64,000 nucleotides of DNA from Anaeramoeba flamelloides (Eukaryota > Metamonada > Anaeramoebidae). Below the pieces are notes generated by a model. It was not told the origin of the DNA. It was given only the letters and a program-made list of their open reading frames with translations, and did not search any database. A program made the translations under genes and the position numbers. The DNA lies in contig JANTQA010000032.1 of assembly GCA_027625915.1 (NCBI GenBank), positions 13,284,001 to 13,348,000 on the forward strand, written 5' to 3'. Each line of letters opens with the position of its first letter. Position 1 is the stretch's first letter. Positions 24,087 through 36,469 of this stretch are shown here, piece after piece.

Positions 24087-25058
24087 TATAATTTGATTCA
24101 AAAATTATTATTGCTTAAATAAATGGATAAATTATAAAAAAATGAAATTCTATTTGGTTTATTCTTTGGTATATTTTTTTGAGTTATTGAGATTTCCAGA
24201 AACTGTTAATTATTTTTATTATTGCAAAGAAACCCGAAAAGTAGCAGAAAATAGAAGAAAGAATTTATTTTTTGAATAAAAATAAAAGTAACGTAAATCT
24301 AATAAAAAAGTAAAATGTATTGCGATAAAACTAGATCTGGACCTATTTTATTGACTTTGTTCAAGATACCAAAATCCAGAGTCCAAATTTTCCAGAATGA
24401 AAAGTTTTATTGATAATTTAAAAAAACTTATGATAAATTTGACCAAAACAGCACGTTGTGAGAAAAAAACAGCACTGTGAGTCGAATTAGGATTTTTTGT
24501 TATTTGAAGTGGAAGAAAATTTAACAGTTTTTTCAAACCAAAATCTCGGATCTTGAGATGCTAAAGAGAATAAACCATTCAATTATAATCACTCAAATAA
24601 GACAGTTTTTAGAAGAAACTTATCAAATTTACTCCACAAAAAAAATTAATGTACGTTAATTTAATAACCTAAGAGACTTGTATAAATCCATATTTCAAAA
24701 AAAAAGCTAGGTTACATAGCTGAATAAGGTCTACACATGAAAGGATCAAACAAACTTACGATAAACAAGAGGTATAGATGTTATTGGTTTCTAAAAGTTA
24801 AAATACATTAATCAAAATAAAGTTTGCCCAAACATTAGAATCCCTGTTTCAAAATATAATCCTTTCTTTTCTTTTTTTCTTCTTGTTCTCATATGGCATC
24901 TATGAAGGTATCCGAGAGTATACCCAAGTTCAAATCAATTTCAAAGGTCAATTCCTTCTTTGTTATTTTCAGTAAATTTTAAAAAAAGCCTGCAATTAGT
25001 TGAAAATTTTTCCTTACTTTTTTGAATTTTTTGTTGAATTTTAAGATTTTTTGATTGT
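24087..25058. other. Spacer upstream of the HMG gene
   Basis: Presumed promoter region of the minus-strand HMG gene. No motif recognised; a 62-codon frame at 24348-24536 has no family features. Confidence 0.4.
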
Positions 25059-25817
25059 TTAAGGGATTAGTGTCACCATAGATTTCTCTATAATCAAAGT
25101 ATGTTGTAATTATGTGTAAATGATATTAGTGTACACCATGGCTCAAATAGCTCTAAAAAATCCATTAAAAACCGTATTGCACAATTAATAATTACATTTT
25201 TTACTAATGATCACAATTAATAAATTTTCTATTTGATAAAATTTTTAATAATTCCTTTTCCAAATCGAAAAAAAGAAACTCCAAAATACAGTATTCTGGT
25301 ATTTAATAATTTAGATTTTGAACTTCCAAAAGTAACTATTTTAATAATTTTTAAATTTCAAAGATTAACCCAATAATCATCAACATAAAAGCACAAAGAC
25401 TGATTAATTTTGTTTGTTTTTGATAAAGCTACTTGTAGCATCAATATACTTCCATGATTTGAGAAATAATTTGTCAAAAAAATTTATTCTTATATTATTT
25501 AATTTTTAAAAAAAAAACAATTTTTAGAGTAACTAATCTACATTTAGCCACAAATTTAAGTAAGATATTTTGTGACTTTGTAGTATGAATATTGATAATT
25601 CAACCTTTAAATTTATGGCGAAATACAGATTTTATTCTGAAATTGTTGAGGTTTTTTACTAATACATAGATCATTTTTAATTGATGAGATCCTAAAATAT
25701 TACTACTTGACTAATCGATTTTTTAGCGACATTTGACCATATAACACTAATGCGATTAGGTCCAATAATAACATATTTTAATTACAGGCTTCTCTTTGGT
25801 AGACGCTAATCCCTTAA
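25059..25817 (+). mobile_element. TTAA-flanked element B, copy 3 (best preserved ends)
   Basis: 751 bp between TTAA 25059-25062 and TTAA 25814-25817, with ends GGGATTAGTGTC and, inverted, GGGATTAGCGTC. No coding frame. This copy gives the clearest boundaries for the family. Confidence 0.88.
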
Positions 25818-27639
25818 ATTTCAATATAAATTTACTTTATTTTTAAAGTAAATAATTTTTCCGATTTGATCCTAAATTTTTATAATTTGATTTTCATTAA
25901 TAGAACTGTAATAAATCAAAACCACATTTACTCAAGATTTATTGCAATTTTCTTGATTGGTTGATCTATAGGTCTTAGTATAAAAAAGAACACACTGTTT
26001 ATTTTATAAAACAGACTAAACTTTACTTCACTTATTATTTGGGAAACAGAAATGAAAAAATATAAATTCTGAAAATGAAGTATCAAAAAATAAATAATGG
26101 TCTCAAAAAAATTCTGTTAATTTTGAAAAAATTTTTGATATAAAAATAAACATTAAAGTTTTCCAAAAATTTTAAAAAAAAAAAAGTCAAAAAATTTTCA
26201 ATAAATTCACTTATATAATTTTAAACTTTCTCAAAAGATAAAGTTTTTCCCCTCAAAATAAATTTCTACCTAAAGTATACACCACTGACCAATAAATTAG
26301 ATCTTCGATCAGAACAAGAAAAAAAAAAACGCCTGGATTAATTTAATGCACCGGTTTTATACACTAAATAAGGCCTTTTCTTGACCAAATAACTATTTTC
26401 AATCTTAATATGCTAATGAAAATTATGTAAGAATATTGCCTCTTTTAGGGTTTAACCATTTGCGCTTATCGAGTATTCTAAAATTACACAATAGATATAA
26501 TTTAGTCCAGGTTTATAATATATCACCAATTAAGAAAGTAGGATCATTATACCATTTTGAAAAACTTATAATTTTAACAACATTTCTGAAAAAATGATTT
26601 TTTGAGTGTCACAAGATATTGAAACTTTGAAACCAAAATTCCATTCTCTGCTCTATTTGTGAAAAGAAAGCTAATAAAAAGTAACCCAGAGTTGAATCTT
26701 TCATTTTTCGATTTTTTGAACATTTTTTTTTGAATTAAATTTTTGATTTTTTATTAAATTTGGTTTTAGATCAAGAATTTTAAAATAAGAAAGTTGAAAT
26801 TATTTAACAGAATAAACCAAAAAAACACAGACAAGAGAAGTTGTACATTTTGAAACATAATTTTTCAATTTGAATACCAAACAAACAAGATCATCATTCC
26901 AAATAAATTTGTTGAATTTTAGAATGAAAAAGATATTTAATTCAACCAAAATATATTTTTGAAAATTTATTTTCTTTATCTTCTTAATTAATTTATACCA
27001 ATTCAAATAATTTAAAAACCTTCAATTTCTTGCCTCTGGACTGTTTCTTATTAATTAAATAAATTATTTTATTTTTACAAAATTTTTTCAAAATTCAATT
27101 TTCAAATAAATTTAATCCAACCAATTCAAAATCAAAAATACTGTTTCAATAATTCAACTGAAAAAAGATTGAATTCCCACAATCAAAAAAGAACTAAAAA
27201 AGTATTAACTGGAAGAAAAAGAAAAATTTAGAAAAAAAAATAAAAAAAAACAATATTCAGAATTATTTTGGTTTTGACATTTTAAACGGAAATAAATAAT
27301 AGTCTAACTTAATAAATCCACACAATATGGTATAAATCTTTATTTCTGAAGAACAATTCAAAAAATATCTGATTTTACTGAACCCAATTATAAAATTTGA
27401 GAAATTAAATGAAAATAGAGATATGTGAATTCAACATGTTGAATTCTTTTGAAATAAAAAGTAATTTGATAATCAAAAATTTAACAAACAAAATTTTTTC
27501 TATAAAGAATAAAAAATACAACCAAGTAAAAGGGAAATAATATTCTGAAAATTTATAAATAAGATCAAGAAATAAAATAATTTTTAAAAAATTTTATTGA
27601 TCAATTTTTACAAGTTTTGTATTTCAGATTTTTTCAAAT
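25818..27639. other. AT-rich spacer, nothing recognised
   Basis: Low-complexity DNA without supported genes or repeats. Confidence 0.5.
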
Positions 27640-28173
27640 AAACCCCAATTCAAAATTTTTAATACACCAAAATTCAATTTGTTAAGAAAAAAACTTATTT
27701 AATCAATTCAAGAAGATTTACCAAATTAGAACCATTCACTAATTGAAATGTTAACACTTGTTTATAAATTACAATACTCCTAAAACAATAAATAAATAAT
27801 TATCAATACAAATAAATGAAGGGTGTGTTAAAAATTTTGGAGAGAGCAAAACAAAAAAATACATTAGTAAATATGTTGAAATTCTATTAGGATTATTGAT
27901 CGATCAAAGGTTAGATACTACCAACAGATTTTATTTGAGTTCTTCTATTTTGAACAACTTGACTTTAACTTAATATAAATTGCTCAAAAAATTTTTGATA
28001 CAACGAAACAAATTACGTAATTCAAACAATGAAATGAAAACAAAAACTAAAAGATGAAAAAATGATTTTCATATTTGACAAAAATCAAAATTATCTCCAA
28101 TTTCAATGAAATTGTATTATTGTGTTTGTTTGGAAGGTTTTATCTTTGTGGAAAATTTTGAATTTTAGTTTAG
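27640..28173 (-). mobile_element. TIR element E, copy 1 (inverted)
   Basis: About 534 bp, from TAAACCCCAATTCAAAATTT to AAAATTTTGAATTTTAGTTT. The ends are related inverted repeats of TAAAC..AATTCAAAATTTT, reminiscent of Tc1/mariner-type ends. No transposase. It faces copy 2 head to head. Confidence 0.85.
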
Positions 28174-28236
28174 TTTTTAAATATATGATATTAGAATATA
28201 CCCCACCCACACATTTCAAATATATATATATATATA
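28174..28236. repeat. 63-bp spacer at the centre of the E palindrome
   Basis: Non-palindromic AT-rich spacer with a TA run at 28219-28239, lying between two inverted E copies. Confidence 0.7.
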
Positions 28237-28771
28237 TAAACTAAAATTCAAAATTTTCCACACATATAAAACGCTCCAAACAATCAAAATAATACAATTT
28301 GATTGAAATTGGAGATAATTTTGATTGTTGTAAAATATGAAAATTATTTTTTCATCTTTTAGTTTTTGTTTTCATTTCATTATTTGAATTACGTATTTTT
28401 TTCTTTCGATCGAATTTTTTTTCAACCATTGATATTAGGTTAAAGTCAAGTTGTTCAAAATAGAAGAACTCAAATAAAATATGTTGGTAGTATCTAATCA
28501 TTGATCGATCAATATTTCTAATAGAATTTAAACAAATTTACCAATGTATTTTTTTGTTTTGCTCTCTCCAAAATTTTTAACACACTCAGGATTTATTAGT
28601 ATTGATAATTATTTATTTTTTGTTTTGTTAGTATTGTAATTTATAAAGAAGTGTTAACATTTCAATTAGTGAATGGTTCTAATTTGGTAAATATTCTTGG
28701 AATGATTAAATATGTTTTTTTTTTTCACAAATAGAATGATGGTGTGTTAAAAATTTTGAATTGGGATTTAT
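28237..28771 (+). mobile_element. TIR element E, copy 2 (direct)
   Basis: From TAAACTAAAATTCAAAATTT to TTGAATTGGGATTTA. Together with copy 1 it forms an inverted repeat with arms of about 534 bp. Confidence 0.85.
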
Positions 28772-29473
28772 ATCTAGTTAATGGAATGATTTGAATAATT
28801 CAGTTTTGTACTTACCTTACTCTACAACATGAATGACATCGGTTTGATAAATTGTTGGGAAATATTTCAAGTTGATTCGAAAATGTTTCAAACTATTTCG
28901 AACCATTTCAAGTCTTTTTATTAAAAAAAAAAAACCCATTAAAGTTTTAATTTAAAGATCAATCAAAAATAATTTTTTAGTCGATACACATTATTATCAA
29001 CTTTTTAATCTCATTATATAGTACTTTTCTTTTCATAATTTTATAAAAAATAGATTTCCCTTTGTAGGTTAGGTTTTTCATAGAATTTCTTCGAAAAGAA
29101 GCACGCCTTGAAAAACCTTGGAATTATAGTTTAAAGGGAAAAATTGTTTTTAAAATGACCCTGAATTATTTAAAATTAACTTTTTGGAAAAAATTTATCA
29201 AATAGATATTCCAAAAAAATTATTAAATTTAATATAATCATTACTGAAAAAAAATCTGTGATTTTTTATTATTATTAAAAGAATTACTTTAGTTCATCCT
29301 TTGTATGTTCATTAATAAAAGTATTACTAACTTTGATAAATGAACAATCTGTTGATCCTAAAGCTTTATATTGCCATGTTATAAAAAAACCTATTTTTTT
29401 TTTTTTTTAACTTAATAGGCAAACAAATATAAAATCTAATTATTCATTAACTAAGATTTTTTTGTAAATAAAC
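28772..29473. other. AT-rich spacer between E copies
   Basis: No gene or repeat seen. Part of it, near 29281-29345, resembles in inverse orientation the stretch near 30890-30990, including the fragment AATAAAAGTATTACTA. Confidence 0.4.
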
Positions 29474-30019
29474 TAAACTAAAATTCAAAATTTTCCACAC
29501 ATTTAAAACTGTTCAAACAATCATAATAACCCAATTTCATTCAAATCGGAAATAATTTTGATTTTTGTAAAATATGAAAATCATTTTTTCATCTTTTAGT
29601 TTTTGTTTTCTTTTCATTTTTTTGAATTATATAATTTGTTTGGGTCGATCAATTTTTTTTTCAATGATTGATCTTATTTTGAAGTTGAGTTGTTCAAAAT
29701 AGAAGAACGCAAATAAAATTAGTTAATGGCATTTAACCATTTGATCTATCAATACTCCTAATATAATTTAAACAAATTTACAAATGCATTTTTTTTTGAT
29801 TTGCCCATCTCCAAAATTTTTAACACACACAAAAAATCTATTTGTATTGATAATTATTTATTTATTGTTTTTTTAAGTATTGTAATTCATAAAAAAGGAA
29901 AAACATTTCAATTAGTAAATGGTTCTAATTTGGTATTACTTCATGAATTGATTAGGATAAGATTTTTTTTTTTGAAAAAATCCAATTTTGGTGTGTTAAA
30001 AATTTTGAATTGGGGTTTA
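29474..30019 (+). mobile_element. TIR element E, copy 3
   Basis: Same orientation as copy 2, with ends TAAACTAAAATTCAAAATTT and TTGAATTGGGGTTTA. Directly followed by element F copy 1. Confidence 0.82.
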
Positions 30020-30021
30020 AT

Positions 30022-30564
30022 ATAAACTAAATTCAAAAATTTTGTACACTGTTTAAACAGTTGAATGAAAAACAATATCAGGCATTATATCAACTTTGAA
30101 ATAATTTTGATTTTATAAACTATTTCATTTTTTGGTTTTTCTATTTTGTTTTCATTTCATTTTTTTCAGTTACAGAATCCTTTTCTTTCGATCTGTGATT
30201 TTTTTTTTGATTTTTGATAGAAAGTTTAAGTATTGGGTTTGTTAAATAGAAACCCCACACACATTTTGTGGATGGTATCTTATCATTTTGATCGATCAAT
30301 AATTGTTGATGAAATTTCAACAAGTTTACAAATACAATTTTTGTTTCGGCCTGTTTCCTTATTTTGAAGACACCGATTTTTTAATTTTTTTCGTTTTATA
30401 TTTTTTTCTTTTATTTGGATAATTATGACTACTTGTAAAAATATTCATATTGGGTAACTTAAATGTGGTATTATATTGGGTTTGAAAACATAAAATAAAT
30501 TGAGAGTATTTTATTTTGCCTTTTTTTGATTTTGGGCTTGATTAAATTTTTGGAATGTAGTTTA
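30022..30564 (+). mobile_element. TIR element F, copy 1
   Basis: Abuts element E copy 3. Starts AAACTAAATTCAAAAATTTT and ends TTTTGGAATGTAGTTTAT. Homologous to the F copy nested in G. Its layout parallels E, suggesting a common ancestor. Confidence 0.8.
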
Positions 30565-30574
30565 TATATACATA

Positions 30575-30577
30575 GAT

Positions 30578-30626
<49 letters not shown>
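30575..30626. repeat. (CA)n(TA)n microsatellite
   Basis: About 17 CA units followed by about 6 TA units next to element F. Creates a spurious Cys-Val repeat frame on the minus strand. Confidence 0.9.
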
Positions 30627-31560
30627 AATCATTATTATTAATTTATCTCTGCTTTTCAAAATGATATGATTGTTTGAATTTTAACCATAAAAAAATGTTT
30701 CTTTTCTGATTTATTTGTCAATATTACTAAAACAATCAATTTTTATTTTTTTCAGAAAATAATAAATAGAAATTCTCCAAGAATTCTCTTAATATGATAT
30801 TGTGTATTTAATTATTCAATTTTCGATTAAATGATACACTAATGAATAAGTACCAAAAATTATTGAATAATGTGATTTTCCTTTTTATAATAAGTATTGC
30901 AACTAAAAAGATGAATTTTTTTGATAGGACAATATAAAGGTTTTGGATGAACAGAATGTTCATTTATCAAAGTAGTAATACTTTTATTATGATTAAATAC
31001 AAAAGATTATCTAAATCAATTCTTTTAATTAAAAAATAAATAATCACAGATTTTTTTTTGTATTGTTTTCTATTAAATTTAATTTTTTTTTTGGAATATC
31101 TCTTTGACAAATTTTTTTCCAAAATACTAATTTGCAATAATTTTAAATTGACTTGAAATGTTTTCCAACCATTTACCAAATGAAAAATATTCACATATAG
31201 TTGGAAACAACCGTATAAACTCTTCCAATCAAATTTGTATATGCTCATACTCCCTTAGTATTTAGTAGAGTTGTAGAAATGAAAAATATTTCTTTAATAT
31301 CGAAAAAAATGAAACTATTTGAAGAAAATACAAAAGTCAAAAGGTTTTAAATTTCTTGTTTGCAAAATCTGAAATTTTCAAACATTTAAATTGCAATTTT
31401 TAGGTTTTTATCTTTTTCTTCCATTTCTACATTTGAAAACTAAAACAAAAAAAAGTGCAGTGAATTAAAAAAAATGTGATCACCATTTTAATTCGATTCT
31501 GGTCACCGATGTAATTGATTTTTCATTTTTTAAACAATTTTTGGAAAAAATACCTTTTCA
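30627..31560. other. Spacer upstream of the sorting nexin gene
   Basis: AT-rich, no gene recognised. Presumed promoter region for the plus-strand gene that follows. Confidence 0.4.
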
Positions 31561-33856
31561 ATGTCTGTAAGAAAATTTTGTTCCTTTTTGTTCATATTGA
31601 ACACCTTCTTTAAATAAATCAAAACGGTTGTTTTTTTAATAAACTCAAAAGAACTATGGCAGGCCACAAAGAAGAATTGCAGGTTTAGGAGGATCAAGAC
31701 AAATGCAGAACTTGATGATCCAAGAAATGAAAAATCAAAAAAAAAAAGGAAGTCCGACTAGCTCACCAAAAAACAAAAATAGATTTAATTTCCCAAAATT
31801 GAACAAAGAAAAAAAAGAAAAGAAAGAGAAGAAAAAAAAACAACAAAAAATGCCAAAAATAATCTACAAAGCACCAAAACTGACCACAAAGCATGTACAA
31901 CTTGAAGAAATGACACAATCGCAAATTGAATCAATTGAAAAACAAACTAGCAATACAAAAAGGTTAGTAACACAAAAACGTAAAGCCGGGAGAGCTGGCA
32001 GGCGGCCACCGTCGAGAAAGAGTCGGGCAATCAAAAGCGCTATCAAAATTGATCAAACAAAAAACAAAAAAATTACACAAACCAACCAAACAAACAATAT
32101 TAAACAAGAAACAAAACCTCATACAACAACAACAAAAAATACACCAACAAAAAATACAAGGACAAATAATATAACAACAACAACAACAAAAACAAAAAAT
32201 GAAGAAAAAATAAAAAACAATAATCAAAAAAATGAAAAAAAAACAAAATTACCAAAGGTTGAAAAAACCAAGGAACCAAAACTTCCACCTCGAAGAAGAG
32301 GATTAACCACACTTCCAACAACTTCTGGAAACGGTTTTACTAGAGGAAGAGGAACGGGAAGGTCTTTTGGATTTGGAAGAGGAAAAGTACAAGAAAACGG
32401 AAGAGGTCGGGGAATTGGAATTGGAATTGGAAGGGGAAGAGGAAGAGGAAGAGGAAAAGTACAAGAAAATGGAAGAGGAAGAGGAAGAGGAAGAGGAAGA
32501 GGAAGGGGAACTGGAAATGGGATCAAAAAAGTAACAAATATCAAAAACAATCCGGACAATACAAACACAAAAGGCAAAGAAGTGAAAAGAGAAACTGTAA
32601 AAAAACCATTTTATGAGATTAAAATCCAAAATTTCTTGCGAGAGGGTGAAGGGCGCAAACAATTTACAAGCTACCACATTGATTTTAAATCAATAGCCAC
32701 AGGAGGCGAACCGCAGATGGTGAAGAGAAGATATTCCGATTTTGTGTGGCTGCGAACAAATTTAGCGCTGGAGGCGCCACAATTTATTGTACCGATTGTG
32801 CCCTCGAAAGGGAAAGATCGTTTCAACCCACAAATGATTTTCCGACGTATTAGGGCATTTGAACGATTTATTAACCGTATCTCCGAACACCCTGTATTGT
32901 CTTGGTCTTCTACTCTTGAACGGTTTCTCACTTTAAAAAGCTCTGGGAAGAATTCGCCACTCCCAAAATCGAAAGGCAGGAAAATCAAAAAAAAAAAAAA
33001 AAAAAAAGGTGAAAAAGAAGAAGAAGAAGAAGAAGAAGAGCAGGATCCATTCCGACGAGCCATCAACAGGTATCTCACTAACCACCAAGAAATGGATCCT
33101 GATATTTTGGAAAAAAGGCAAAACGCGTTGGGCGCCTTTGAAAAATCGACCGAAAAGCTTTATGGGACTGTTACCCAATTGGTTGATATCAAAATCCGCC
33201 AAGGGGAGCTCTTTAATATCATCCCAGACAAATTGCATTCTGTGGTTGAGCTTGCCGATCCGATCATTTCGGAATCGGAGCTTTGGATCTCATTTGCCGA
33301 CACCTTAAACGACATTGCAGATTTGTTTGATATGAAAACCCAACAGGAAAAGGAAGTTGTGGGGGACGCCTTCAGTGAGTTTTTCAGACAGTCCTTCGCG
33401 CTCAGAGAGCCATTCGCCGTTTATTCAAAGGCACGCGAAAAAAAAAATAAAATTAAGAAGGAATATGAAATAAAGGCACAAAAAATTGAAAAAAATAAAA
33501 GTTCGAAAGAAAGCAGATCCTATAAGGATCTCCGGGCTTTCGAAAAAAAAAAATTGACAATCGAGAAAGAATATAATGACACATGCAAAATTTTGACACA
33601 TGACTTGAAAAGATTTGACAAACTCACCATTTTGGAATATAAAAAAACCTTGCTTGACTATGCAATGTCGCAATATTCATTCCAAAGAAGCTTATTATCA
33701 ATGTTTAAAAGATTCGTAGATACAAATAAAGACTTTTTAATAATGGAAACTGAAAACCAATATTTAAATCAAAATGAAAATGAAAATGAAAATGAAAACG
33801 AAAACGGAAACAGAATCGGAAATGAAAATGAAAATGAACTTGAAAAAGATAATTAA
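31561..33856 (+). CDS. PX-domain sorting nexin with RG-repeat N-terminus
   Basis: Sorting nexins bind endosomal phosphoinositides through the PX domain and curve membranes through a BAR domain. The long open frame runs from 31652; its first ATG is 31703 (717 residues). I prefer a first exon of six bases (ATGTCT, 31561-31566) spliced over an 85-bp GTAAGA..AAAG intron to 31652, giving MSNYGRPQRR and 736 residues. Using 717-residue numbers: Lys/Arg-rich residues 1-200; an RG-repeat (about 210-275) with GKVQENGRGRG occurring twice; PX domain 301-415 with RRYSDF, the proline loop IVPIVPSKG and RRIRAFERF; a K8/E8 linker; then a helical region (about 440-680) in the position of a Vps5-type BAR domain; and an Asn-Glu repeat tail. 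PX is firm, BAR probable. An RG repeat on a sorting nexin is unusual. Confidence 0.92.
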
Positions 33857-35067
33857 ATTTCGAAATAGCTTTTAATTTTTTTTCAATTTTTCTTATTTAA
33901 TATGATTATTTTATTATTATTCTTTTTAATTATTAATTGTTTTTTTTATAAAATTAATATTCTATGAAAAATTGTTCCAATAAAACAGTTTTTATTTATT
34001 TAGCCTTATTATTTTATAAAAATCTTTGAATTATTTGTTTCATATATAATAAATTCTTCTTCTTTTTTTATTTTTTTATTTGTGAGCAAATTTGTTTTAT
34101 TTGTAATTTTTTTTGAAAATTTTTTTATATTTAATCTTAAAAAATAATAAAACTTAGTGTATAGTCACTGTTGTAGAAATTATTCGGGCTTGAAAAATGA
34201 TTTAATATGGAAAAAGGTTTATAGTCGGGAAAAAAAATACTGTACATGGAAAAAATTCCTGACAAGTTTTTAATTGTTAATACTAGAAAAATTTTCAAGT
34301 GTAATTTTAAATATTTTAAATTAGTCCTTTTTATAAATAACCAAATTTAAGATGGGCCTAGTAATAAACCTACCTAAAGTTTATTAAAGTAGGGTGTCTC
34401 TAGAATACTCAAGTAATAGTTTGATAGCCAAAGTAGATCAACCTTTTTCGAAAAACAATCCGAGTTTTATAGAGTTTTAAGAGAATTTGGAAAATTGATT
34501 TTTATTCTTGTTTTTTGATTGATCAAATGGTGTTTTGAAAGAGTCAAATTTTATAAATAATGATTCTAAAAATTAAGTGAGTTATAATTTTAAAAGTTTG
34601 ATTCTTAAAAACAGGATTTGATTTTAAGTATAAGAAATTATATAATAATTTTGCTAATATTCACAATTAACAATCTTAACGTGGATTTTTTTCATGTATA
34701 GTATTTTTATCGCTACTTTATATAAAAGTATTACCATTTTATTACGACAATTAAAGAATTAATAAACCTCTAGTTACATATACTTTTTTATGAAAAAATT
34801 AAAAGTTTACAAAAAATAAAAAAATTATTCTTTTACCTTTTATATATTCACTGTACAAGTATCTCTGATATGGGGTACATGCTTTTTTCTCATTTAAAAT
34901 GTTGATCACTTTTAATTAAACCCAACAAATGATTTTGTATATGTTTTTTTTTTCTTAGGAATTAACGCTTCAATTACCCCCTCAATAATTAAACAGATTG
35001 TAATTGATCGCTAATTAGATTAACACCCCATAATTGTATAGTGTTTAAATAAAAAATCCATTTAAAA
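33857..35067. other. Spacer, nothing recognised
   Basis: Begins with the presumed 3' UTR of the sorting nexin (AATAAAACAG near 33978). No further gene. Confidence 0.4.
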
Positions 35068-35268
35068 TACAGCCAGTTCCACTTTTAAGGTACAAACTTT
35101 CAACGAAATTTAGGACACAAAAAAAATCTCAAATTAAGGCACAAAATTTGTAATTTTTTATTTCCGAATTTATTTTACTAGAATCTGAATTTTGTACCTT
35201 AATTTGAGATTTTTTTTGTGCCTTAAATTTTATTGAAAGTCTGTGCCTTAAAAGTGGAACTGACTGTA
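35068..35268. mobile_element. Palindromic MITE A, copy 5 (well preserved)
   Basis: TA-flanked, from TACAGCCAGTTCCACTTTTA to AAAAGTGGAACTGACTGTA. The two halves pair almost completely around an AT-rich centre; one of the two best copies in the window. Confidence 0.9.
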
Positions 35269-35778
35269 GTATTAAAGTAAAAATTATTTCAATTTAATCC
35301 TAAACATAGAATAAAATTATATATTATTTAAATGATGCCATCCAGTTATTTCATCAACAAAATTGAAAATTAGAAAAAAAAATTTTTTCAAGATCTCAAC
35401 AAGATTTCATCTTATTTTTACAAAATACTATAAATTAAACAAATCACTAATTCTGAAAAAACAATTCTTTATAGACAATATTTCAATAAATAATGAATCA
35501 AGAAAAAAAAATAATTTTATTTTTTTAGATCAAAAAAAAACAAAAGTTTAATATGACTATTATCTAAAATATCAATTTTCTCAAAAAAACAAATTAAAAC
35601 AAAAAATAATTAAGGATTTCGACAGCTTTATTTTATTATGTAAAAATATCAGAAAATTAGAAAAAAAGTTTCCCAGAGTCAGAAAACCAAACTAGAAATA
35701 ACCGAATAACCTGCATTTTTGTATTTTATCCTTTTTTCTACTGATTTAAATATTTTTTTTGAAATTTTTAAGAGATAA

Positions 35779-35977
35779 TACAGTATTTTTCGCTTTTAAG
35801 GCACAAACTTTGGAAGTAATTTATGGTTTTGAAAAATCTTATATAAAACCACATTTTTTGGAATTTTTTTTACTAGGAATTATTGTATTAGAATTTGAAT
35901 TTTGTGTTTTCTTTTGAGATTTTTATTGTGGCTTAATTTTAATAAAAGTTTGTGCCATAAAAGTGGAACTTACTGTA
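35779..35977. mobile_element. Palindromic MITE A, copy 6 (diverged)
   Basis: TACAGTATTTTTCGCTTTTA to AAAAGTGGAACTTACTGTA. 0.5 kb from copy 5. Confidence 0.78.
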
Positions 35978-36469
35978 ATGGGTTTTCAGATTTAACTTTG
36001 TGATGTTTCGAATAACAGTGGGATTTTATTTAGCTTTTGATGATTTTCTAAGCTTCTATCATAGTGTTCGAATTTTCCACTTTCTTTGGTTTTTTATCTT
36101 ATATAATGAAATTTTTTAAAAAAAGAAAGATTCCTCATAAAGATATAAAGGAAATTGTACTGAAAAAAAAATTTTTTTAATTTTTTTAATATTGTTTAAA
36201 AAAGACAATTTTTCACAATAAATGGTTTCCCAATGTGCATGTTGCTTTTAAAGTTCATATTTTTTATTAAAACAAAAATAAATTTTGATTACAATACTTT
36301 GGTTAAAACCAAACAAAGAATACAACTCTAATTATTGTTTTGGTCAATTTTTAAATTTTTTAAAAAGCAAAGAAATCACAAAACACTGGTTATTAGACAT
36401 ACTAGAACTGAATAAATTCATAAATTTCCATTTTACTTCTTGTTTTTTTTATAGTTAATTCTCCATAAA

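Noticed and set aside
30471-30659. Cys-Val repeat frame
   Set aside because: Antisense of a (CA)n microsatellite.
31864-33238. Several minus-strand open frames (Cys-, Ser-, Pro- or Phe-rich) and one plus-strand frame overlapping the sorting nexin
   Set aside because: They are antisense or out-of-frame translations of its RG, Lys/Glu and repeat-coding sequence.
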